A DNA stretch of 32,460 nt from assembly GCA_028066055.1 (NCBI GenBank), contig JALCBY010000005.1, positions 1 to 32,460 on the forward strand, in the 5' to 3' direction. Source of the stretch: Hyphomicrobiaceae bacterium. Lineage in GTDB: Bacteria; Pseudomonadota; Alphaproteobacteria; Rhizobiales; Methyloligellaceae. This document shows, one piece after another, positions 18,201 through 23,666 of the stretch. Below the pieces are notes generated by a model that was not told the origin of the DNA, did not search any database, and saw only the letters and a program-made list of their open reading frames with translations. The position numbers were made by a program, and so were the translations under genes. Each line of letters begins with the position of its first letter. Positions within the stretch are counted from its first letter, which is position 1.

Positions 18201-18798
18201 CAAGGAGTTCCAGCGCCTCAACACCAACAGCGACGGGACTCACGGACTGGGTCTGGGGCTTTCGATCGTCGAACGTATCGGACGTGTCCTCGACCATGAT
18301 GTCCAGCTCGAATCCCGCAACAGGCGCGGATCGGTCTTCTCCGTGGTTCTGCCCGTCGCTGAGCCCCGCGTCCAGCGGCGCACGAGCCGGCCGCGCGCGG
18401 CGGCAGGTCAGATCGCAGGATGCACGGTTCTGTGTCTCGACAACGAACCCTCAATTCTGGAAGGCATGGAGACATTGCTTTCCGGGTGGGATTGCCATGT
18501 TCTCAAAGCAACCGGATCCAGCGACGCCGTGGCGCAGGTCAAGGCGAGCCCGCGCCCGCCGGAGATCATCCTTGCCGACTATCACCTTGACGGCGAAACC
18601 GGGCTCGACGTCGTTCGCGCCGTCCGGAAGGAGCTTGGGTACGACGTCCCGGCCGTTGTCATCACCGCCGACCGGTCCCGGGAGGTGCAGGAGCTGGTAC
18701 GCGCGGAAGGACTGCAGCTTTTGCGCAAACCGCTGCGGCCGGCATCGCTCAGGGCTGTGATGGCACAGTCGCGCATTCGCCAGGCCGCCGCCGAATAG
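15271..18798 (+). CDS. Symporter-domain hybrid sensor histidine kinase/response regulator (CrbS/MxtR/NahK type)
   Basis: This 1175-residue protein fuses a sodium:solute symporter domain (about 1-500, some 13 membrane helices) through a linker to a PAS domain (about 650-765), a coiled coil, HisKA (His821 in FLAAASHDILQPLNAARLY), an ATPase domain (N box at Asn931, DTGPGIP, GLGLGLSIV) and a C-terminal receiver (Asp1057, phosphoacceptor Asp1103, Lys1153). The ATG at 15271 opens MIDGWIIITA as in the family; a TTG at 15223 is less likely. Relatives CrbS (Vibrio) and MxtR (Pseudomonas) control acetate use. The convergent LuxR-type regulator and the symporter genes next to it fit that type of system. 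Whether the transport domain moves solute or only senses is open. Confidence 0.95.
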   Translation: MIDGWIIITAALAYLGFLFGVAYFGDQQASQRASAKGRPAIYALSLAVYCTSWTFFGSVGLSATTGYNFIPVYIGPIIMFAVGWPLVIRIIRLSKTQNITSIADFIAARYGKNPALAAIVTVIAVAGTLPYIALQLKAVSESVTTIIGPVGGADAALSGTPLGDIAFIVAVLMAIFAILFGTRHIDATEHQEGLMLAIATESVVKILAFLLVGAYITFSMFGGLGPLLERAAETPQISELFTRGFNGGAWITVTFLSLVCIILLPRQFHVSVVENNSENEVRRAAWLFPLYLVAINLFVVPIAIAGLLTFPNGEVSADMFVLALPLSDGARFVTLAAFIGGLSAATAMVIVATVALSIMVSNDLVVPLLLRRRFLDVTAREDLSTSLLNIRRSAIFAILILAYVFYRLIGGAGALASIGLLSFAAIAQFAPAFFGGLVWRRATARGAIAGIVAGFVLWAYTLLLPAFVQSGLLPNDILVHGPFGLGLLKPQELFNFEFEPVPHGVFWSLLFNVVAYITVSLLRSPEPIERLQANVFIQDELVRPQTPGGFRLWRTSITVEELQNTAGRYVGEERAKRSFREYASSRNEELHPSSEADVHLLRYTEHLLASAVGTASSRLVLSLLLRRRAVGVKSAQRLLDDASEAIQYNRDLLQSALDQVRQGISVYDKDMRLICWNRQFREILNLPQGFGRVGVPLDEIMRYCAKRGDLGDGNTEDLVSDRIHKLAVTQETFQERLSSAGQVLEVRTNSMPQGGIVTTYTDITDRVEAAEALSRANETLERRVRERTAELTKVNRELAKAKAKADDANLGKTRFLAAASHDILQPLNAARLYTTSLAERKKRGEEGRLIRNVDASLEAVEEILGTLLDISRLDAGAMKPEISVFPVDDLLMQLKLEFEPMAKDKGLDFRVHTSSLSVMSDRRLLRRVLQNLISNAIKYTHRGRVILGCRRRSGNRLAVQICDTGPGIPKSKQRQIFKEFQRLNTNSDGTHGLGLGLSIVERIGRVLDHDVQLESRNRRGSVFSVVLPVAEPRVQRRTSRPRAAAGQIAGCTVLCLDNEPSILEGMETLLSGWDCHVLKATGSSDAVAQVKASPRPPEIILADYHLDGETGLDVVRAVRKELGYDVPAVVITADRSREVQELVRAEGLQLLRKPLRPASLRAVMAQSRIRQAAAE

Positions 18799-18852
18799 TG
18801 CTGGCAAGGATTTGCGGTCTTCACGAGTTTCCAAGAAGCGGTAGGGGTGGAC

Positions 18853-19512
18853 CTAGTCCGGTGCTGCCTGCCAGTCCTGGCCTTCGATTTTTCCCACGGC
18901 GATAACGGCCTGGGTCCGACTGTCGACGCCGAGCTTTTGAAGAATGGCCGACACGTGCGCCTTGATGGTCGCCTCCGAGACGCTCAATTTGTAGGCGATC
19001 TGCTTGTTCAGCAGTCCCTCGCTCAGCATCATGAGGACACGTACCTGCTGCGGCGTGAGCGTCGCAAGACGCGAAACCAGATCCGCGGTCTCGCCATCGC
19101 CCTCACCGCTCAAATCAAGATCGGGCGGGGTCCAGACTTCGCCTTCCAGAACCGCGCGAACGGCCTCGCGAATGGTTTCGACCGACAGCGACTTTGGAAT
19201 GAACCCGGATGCGCCGAACTCGATGCAACGGCGGATGGCATGTGGATCCTCGTTCGCCGACACGACCACCACGGGGATTTCGGGATACTGCGCACGCAGA
19301 TACATCAGTCCCGAGAAACCCTTGACGCCCGGCATTGCGAGATCAAGCAGGATCAGATCCGTCTCGGCATTCTGGTCCAAGGCTCCAGCGATACCGTCGA
19401 GGGACCCCGCCTCGGAGATGTTCAGCTCGCGAAAGCTGTCGCTGAGCGCCTGTCGAAGCGCATCCCTGAACAGCGGATGGTCGTCGACGATGATGATGCT
19501 GTAGGCGGCCAT
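18853..19512 (-). CDS. LuxR/NarL-type response regulator (CrbR/ErdR type)
   Basis: A 219-residue regulator with an N-terminal receiver (acidic pair Asp10-Asp11 in VDDHPLF, phosphoacceptor Asp57 in LLDLAMPG, Ser85, Lys107) and a C-terminal LuxR helix-turn-helix at about 152-207 (LTPQQVRVLMMLSEGLLNKQIAYKLSVSEATIKAHVSAIL). The DNA-binding helix is intact. The gene converges on the CrbS-type kinase and is divergent from the DUF4212/symporter genes, the layout I associate with CrbS/CrbR (MxtR/ErdR) systems regulating acetate and related carboxylates. It probably takes phosphate from that kinase and acts on the symporter promoter in the 255-bp gap on its upstream side. The partner and targets are inferred from position. 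Confidence 0.93.
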   Translation of the reverse strand: MAAYSIIIVDDHPLFRDALRQALSDSFRELNISEAGSLDGIAGALDQNAETDLILLDLAMPGVKGFSGLMYLRAQYPEIPVVVVSANEDPHAIRRCIEFGASGFIPKSLSVETIREAVRAVLEGEVWTPPDLDLSGEGDGETADLVSRLATLTPQQVRVLMMLSEGLLNKQIAYKLSVSEATIKAHVSAILQKLGVDSRTQAVIAVGKIEGQDWQAAPD

Positions 19513-19767
19513 CTTTTTGCGTTTCCCGTCAACTACGGTGCAATAGCGGTCGAAGCGTAAGCGCGGTGAGCCGCCGCTTCAGGGCCGCCTGCCGCAGTGT
19601 AGATTAAAAAAGTCAGCAAATTCAATGAGACGAAGGAACCGCGTTCGAACACATATGGCGGCATCGTTGCTTGCATGTCTTTTCAAGGCTTTGCTTCGCG
19701 ACTCAAGACTGATAACCCTCGTCCATCCATTCTCCAGGGCAGCGAAGGCGGGAGGACAACACAATCG

Positions 19768-20028
19768 ATGATAGATGAAGATCAACGCCCCAGATACTGG
19801 TTTTACACCTTCGCGCTGGCCGGCGGCGTCTGCGCTCTCATCGCGGTTTGCGCCTTTGTGTTGCCGCTGTTCGCAGTTGAATTGAACGCAGACACCGTCC
19901 TTGGATTTCCGCTTGGCTATTATTTCGCCGCCCAGGGCATGATGATCGTTCTCATTATCGCGGTCTTCTGGGTGGGAGGCCGCCAATCCGAAACCGATCG
20001 TAAGTTCGGAGCTACCGACGATCTTTGA
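19768..20028 (+). CDS. DUF4212 family small subunit of sodium:solute symporter
   Basis: An 86-residue membrane protein of the DUF4212 (TIGR03647) family, the small partner of VC_2705-like symporters. It begins MIDEDQRPRYWFYTFALAGG and has two membrane segments, about 17-40 and 52-73, ending with WVGGRQSETDRKFG. The frame is open for 31 codons upstream, but the ATG at 19768 matches the family start and GGAGG lies about 11 nt upstream. Its stop is 23 bp before the preferred symporter start, and a TTG overlap would be even closer, so the two are co-transcribed. It resembles YjcH, which accompanies ActP, in role though not clearly in sequence. The two should work as one uptake complex. Confidence 0.92.
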   Translation: MIDEDQRPRYWFYTFALAGGVCALIAVCAFVLPLFAVELNADTVLGFPLGYYFAAQGMMIVLIIAVFWVGGRQSETDRKFGATDDL

Positions 20029-20051
20029 TCGGAAGGGATCACTTCGCATTC

Positions 20052-21962
20052 ATGTCGCTGCAGAATCAATACCGGCCACTCAACCCAAGACTGGGAACGC
20101 ACTACGCCATCTTTGTGAGCGCGTTCACGTCGCTTTTGCTTGTGCTGGCGCTGCTGGAACAACTCGGAGCGCCGAAACTGTGGCTCAGCCATGCGATGAT
20201 CCTCATCCCGCTTGTCCTGTATATCAGCATCGCCGCATTGACGCGCACGCTGGACCTGCACGAGTTCTTCTGCGCCAGCCGCCGCATGCCGCCGGTTTTC
20301 GGCGGGTTGGCGCTCGCGGTGACCGCGATCGGCGGCGTCGGACTGTTCGCTTTTACGGGCAGCCTGTATCTGATCGGTTTCGACGCGCTGGCGCTTGCCA
20401 TCGGCCTCATCTCCGGCTTCGCCCTGAGTGCTGCCCTGTTCGTCCCTTACCTGAGGAAAACAGGCGCCTACACCTTACCCGGCTTTTTTCGCCTGCGTTT
20501 TGACAGCACGCTTCTCGGCGCGGTGGCCGGATTGCTCGTTCTGCCACCGGTTGCCATCCTGCTTGCCGCCGAACTTCGTATCGGAGCCTTTGTGACGTCG
20601 CTGTTTGCGTCGGTTTCCTTCGACGTAGCCGTTTTCTGCGGCGCGGGGCTCATTATTGCGACCCTGGTCATCGGCGGCTTGCGATCGCTCGGCTGGACCC
20701 AGAGCGTCCAATACACGGTCGTGATGAGCGGCCTTCTTGTTCCCCTCGTGGTTGTTTCCATCCAGGAGACCAACCTCCCGCTTCCACAACTGACCTATGG
20801 ATGGCTGTTGGAGCGCCTTTCGATCAACGAGGTCGCGGTCGGTACGTCGGCAACCACACCGCCACCCCTCCTTGGAGGGCTTCCGGGCGAGCTGCCCGAA
20901 CCTTCGATCAAACCGTTCCTGCAAGCGTTTGGGGCCCTGTCACGAGCAGATTTCGCATTTCTGGCGTTTTGCGTGCTCGCCGGGGTGGCTGCAATGCCGA
21001 GCCTGCTTCTTCGCTCAGGCAGTGCAGTCACAACCGAACAGTCACGCCGGCTGATGGGTTGGAGTACGTTGTTCGTCGGATTCTTTCTGGTAACGGCACC
21101 GGCATACGCTGTGTTTGCGAAATATTCGGTGCTGGAACAGATCGTCGGGCTATCTCCGTCCGAACTGCCCGGCTGGATCGGCAGCCTGAAGAATGCAGGG
21201 CTGGCCGATTTCACGGATCGAAACGGCAATGGCGTGATCAGCGCGTCCGAATTGCTCATTTCTCGCGACGGCGTGGCTCTGTCACTGCCTATCGTGGCAG
21301 GGCTCCCCTTCATCCTGGTCGTCTTTGCGGCAACAGCCGGAATTGCCGCAACGCTCGCGGCGGGCGCGGCCCATGCATTCGCCGCAGGCAGCGCCATCAG
21401 CGACGACATCTATCATGGCTTCATCCACCGTGCGGCCACCCACGGCAAGCGCCTTATTGTTGCGCGCCTCGCCATGGTCATTCTGTCCATTGGCGCTGCC
21501 TGGTATGTCACGGTGCACGATTTCGACGTCTTGCGGGCAGCGATTGCCGCCTTCTCTCTTGCCGGCGCAACGTTCCTGCCGCCGCTGGTGCTTTCGGTGT
21601 GGTGGAAACGGGCGACGAAGTGGGGTGTGCTCGCGGCAATGGTGGCCGGAGCAACGGTTTCCGGCACGCATATGGCGCTACAGCTCACAGGTGCAGGAAC
21701 CCTTTTCCCGAGCTTGAGTGGTGAGCTGGCGGGCATCTTGGGGGTGCCGGCGGGATTCGTACTCGGCGTAGGCGTGAGCCTGCTCACACCGCAGCCAACA
21801 CCACAGATGAAGGCGCTGGTGGACGATATGCGCGATCCAAGCGGCGAGGCGCTTCTGGACAAGGCAATCCGGCTTGCACCGTTCAGGAAACGGCCGAGCC
21901 TTCCCGAAGCGACCCAGATTCCCCAGGGCAATGCCGAGGATACCCGAGATGCCACGGTTTGA
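20052..21962 (+). CDS. Sodium:solute symporter family protein (divergent, VC_2705-like)
   Basis: A 636-residue inner-membrane transporter of the SSS family with about 13 hydrophobic helices. Family landmarks include LRKTGAYTLPGFFRLRFDS and the late ISDDIYHGFI segment. It pairs with the DUF4212 gene as in VC_2705-type acetate/organic acid symporters. It is divergent: the TM1 region lacks the usual Asp-Trp-Met-Ser-Ala-Ala pattern, and the TM8 motif usually ending Ser-Thr-Ala reads LAAGAAHAF, with Ala436-Ala437 where Ser-Thr normally bind sodium. An EF-hand-like loop lies at residues 389-400. The ATG at 20052 is preferred to a TTG at 20025 that overlaps DUF4212. Its end overlaps pip by 14 bp. 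The substrate is unknown; a carboxylate is likely from the regulators beside it. Confidence 0.9.
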   Translation: MSLQNQYRPLNPRLGTHYAIFVSAFTSLLLVLALLEQLGAPKLWLSHAMILIPLVLYISIAALTRTLDLHEFFCASRRMPPVFGGLALAVTAIGGVGLFAFTGSLYLIGFDALALAIGLISGFALSAALFVPYLRKTGAYTLPGFFRLRFDSTLLGAVAGLLVLPPVAILLAAELRIGAFVTSLFASVSFDVAVFCGAGLIIATLVIGGLRSLGWTQSVQYTVVMSGLLVPLVVVSIQETNLPLPQLTYGWLLERLSINEVAVGTSATTPPPLLGGLPGELPEPSIKPFLQAFGALSRADFAFLAFCVLAGVAAMPSLLLRSGSAVTTEQSRRLMGWSTLFVGFFLVTAPAYAVFAKYSVLEQIVGLSPSELPGWIGSLKNAGLADFTDRNGNGVISASELLISRDGVALSLPIVAGLPFILVVFAATAGIAATLAAGAAHAFAAGSAISDDIYHGFIHRAATHGKRLIVARLAMVILSIGAAWYVTVHDFDVLRAAIAAFSLAGATFLPPLVLSVWWKRATKWGVLAAMVAGATVSGTHMALQLTGAGTLFPSLSGELAGILGVPAGFVLGVGVSLLTPQPTPQMKALVDDMRDPSGEALLDKAIRLAPFRKRPSLPEATQIPQGNAEDTRDATV

Positions 21963-22908
21963 TCTCTATCCGGAAGTCACGCCCTACGCATCGGGCCTGC
22001 TTCAGGTTTCCGACCGTCATGAAATATATTTCGAGGAATGCGGCAACCCGGACGGTGTTCCGGCACTTATGGTTCATGGCGGTCCCGGAGGCGGCTCGAA
22101 CCCGACGATGCGCCGTTACCATGACCCCGAGCGTTACCGCATCATCCTGTTCGACCAGCGCGGTTGCGGGCGTTCGACACCGCATGCCGAACTGGAAGAG
22201 AACACGACGTGGGATTTGGTCGCGGATATGGAGCGCCTGCGCGAACATCTGGGGGTGGAGCGGTGGCAGTTGCTGGGTGGTTCATGGGGGTCGACGCTAT
22301 CCCTGGCCTATGCCCAGACTCATCCTGAACGCGTGAGCGAACTCATTGTGCGTGGTATCTTCACGCTGCGGCGGAAGGAACTCGAATGGTTCTACCAGGA
22401 GGGGTGCAACTGGATCTTCCCCGATGCGTTTGAAGCCTATCTTGCACCCATCCCTGAAGATGAGCGTGGGGATTTGATTGCCGCCTATCACAAGCGGCTC
22501 ACCGGCGACGATCCGGACGCGCGGCTGGAGGCGGCACGGGCGTGGAGTGTTTGGGAAGGCACCACATTGTCGCTTCTGCCGGATGAAAACCGCGTCAGTC
22601 ATTTTGCGCAGGACGACTATGCGCTCGCCTTCGCCCGCATCGAGTGCCACTATTTCGCGAATGGCGGTTTTTTCGATCGCGACGATCAGCTGATCGCAGA
22701 TGCGGGTAAGCTAAAGGGCATTCCCGGCGTCATCGTGCATGGCCGACACGATGTCGTGACCCCGCTCAAGAGTGCGTGGGAACTGTCGAAGGCGTGGCCG
22801 GAAGCCGCCCTCAAGATCGTCGCGGACGCCGGACATGCCATGACCGAGCCGGGCATCGTCCATGAGCTCGTAGCCGCGACACGCGCCTTTGGGCCTGACA
22901 AATCCTGA
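21949..22908 (+). CDS. pip: Prolyl aminopeptidase (proline iminopeptidase)
   Basis: This 319-residue alpha/beta hydrolase of peptidase family S33 removes N-terminal proline from peptides in the cytosol. The oxyanion region VMVHGGPGGGSNP-like stretch (MVHGGPGGGSNPTMRRYHDP) and DQRGCGRSTPH are typical. The nucleophile Ser lies in GGSWGSTLSLAYAQ, the acid Asp in VIHGRHDVVTP-like GRHDVVTP, and the His in DAGHAMTEPG. ATG 21949 is chosen over ATG 21931 because it matches the family start and has GAGG 9 nt ahead. It overlaps the symporter stop by 14 bp, so translation is coupled, suggesting use of Pro-peptides alongside solute uptake, though the link may be only transcriptional. Confidence 0.96.
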   Translation: MPRFDLYPEVTPYASGLLQVSDRHEIYFEECGNPDGVPALMVHGGPGGGSNPTMRRYHDPERYRIILFDQRGCGRSTPHAELEENTTWDLVADMERLREHLGVERWQLLGGSWGSTLSLAYAQTHPERVSELIVRGIFTLRRKELEWFYQEGCNWIFPDAFEAYLAPIPEDERGDLIAAYHKRLTGDDPDARLEAARAWSVWEGTTLSLLPDENRVSHFAQDDYALAFARIECHYFANGGFFDRDDQLIADAGKLKGIPGVIVHGRHDVVTPLKSAWELSKAWPEAALKIVADAGHAMTEPGIVHELVAATRAFGPDKS

Positions 22909-22929
22909 AAAAACGCCCGAAAGCCGGAA
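22908..22929 (-). terminator. Possible weak terminator after yjbQ
   Basis: Just after the yjbQ stop the minus strand reads a short CCG/CGG stem with loop GCTTT, then GCG and six Ts. The stem is only 3-4 bp, so it would be a weak intrinsic terminator. It fits the convergent end of yjbQ and pip, and works only in the yjbQ direction. Confidence 0.3.
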
Positions 22930-23364
22930 TTATCGGTCCGTGCCGATGAATGTCAGCATGATCCGCCGCTCATGAGGCGCATCGCGATGCTCGACCAGAT
23001 AAACGCCCTGCCACACACCAAGCACCATCCGTCCGTGCACCACCGGAATTGACAGCGTCGTGGACGTCAGCATCGATCTGATATGGGACGGCATGTCGTC
23101 GGGACCTTCGCTGGAGTGCCGGTAAGGGTGATCGCGCGGTGCAACGCGGTCCAGCGCATCCAGGAGATCACGCTGCACGTCAGGATCTGCATTCTCCTGG
23201 ATCGTGAGGGAGGCGGATGTATGCATGACAAAGACATTCAGCAAACCATCGTTCGCACCCTGCCCGGCAAGCCATTCGTCGAGCGCGCGGGTGACCTCCG
23301 TGAAACCCGGTCCGCGCGTAGCGAATTCGATTCTGCCAGCGGTATGTCGGGTCACCGGCTCCAT
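22930..23364 (-). CDS. yjbQ: YjbQ family protein (UPF0047, secondary thiamine-phosphate synthase-like)
   Basis: A 144-residue cytosolic protein with the UPF0047 fold. Conserved blocks are FVMHTSASLTIQENADPDVQRDL, HSSEGPDDMPSHIRSMLTSTTLSIPV and LGVWQGVYLVEHRDAPHERRI, which hold the His, Glu and Asp residues thought to bind a metal. Family members show weak thiamine-phosphate synthase activity and complement a thiE defect in E. coli, but the natural role is unsettled. No thi genes are nearby. It converges with pip over 21 bp and diverges from the PodJ-like gene, so it stands alone. Length and sequence are normal. Confidence 0.93.
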   Translation of the reverse strand: MEPVTRHTAGRIEFATRGPGFTEVTRALDEWLAGQGANDGLLNVFVMHTSASLTIQENADPDVQRDLLDALDRVAPRDHPYRHSSEGPDDMPSHIRSMLTSTTLSIPVVHGRMVLGVWQGVYLVEHRDAPHERRIMLTFIGTDR

Positions 23365-23666
23365 TGGTTCTGCAACTTCCCTCTTCCTGCCTCACGTCGA
23401 TGTCAGGGCGAATCGTCAACAGGGTGGCCCGGAGCGGCATCGGTGGGCAAGAGCGTCGATGCTCTTGTTGTGACCGAAAACAGCACAGCTCTTAACACTA
23501 TCTTTACCCAACACTGGAACCGTAGGCATCGACATGTCTGTCCGTTTTTCGCGCCCCGAACATCGGCCGATTTGAAGTTTTCGGGCAGCGGGGCGATTGA
23601 CTGAATTCATGCCGGCGCCACCCCGACCGGGTGCGGCCAAAAGACATCGCACCCGCTGGAGTTGGG
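23365..23666. promoter_or_regulatory. Divergent regulatory interval between yjbQ and the PodJ-like gene
   Basis: No gene is visible in these 302 bp. A perfect 7-bp inverted repeat, CAAGAGC at 23448-23454 and GCTCTTG at 23461-23467 around a 6-base centre, has no T-run and so looks more like an operator or cruciform than a terminator. TTAA-N7-TTTA with a following C, at 23492-23507, is one base from the CtrA consensus and lies about 160 bp before the PodJ-like start. Regulator identity is inferred only. Confidence 0.4.

Noticed and set aside
23083-23604. A 173-codon plus-strand frame across yjbQ and the gap before the PodJ-like gene
   Set aside because: It lies mostly opposite yjbQ, shows no family signature and has no convincing ribosome site.
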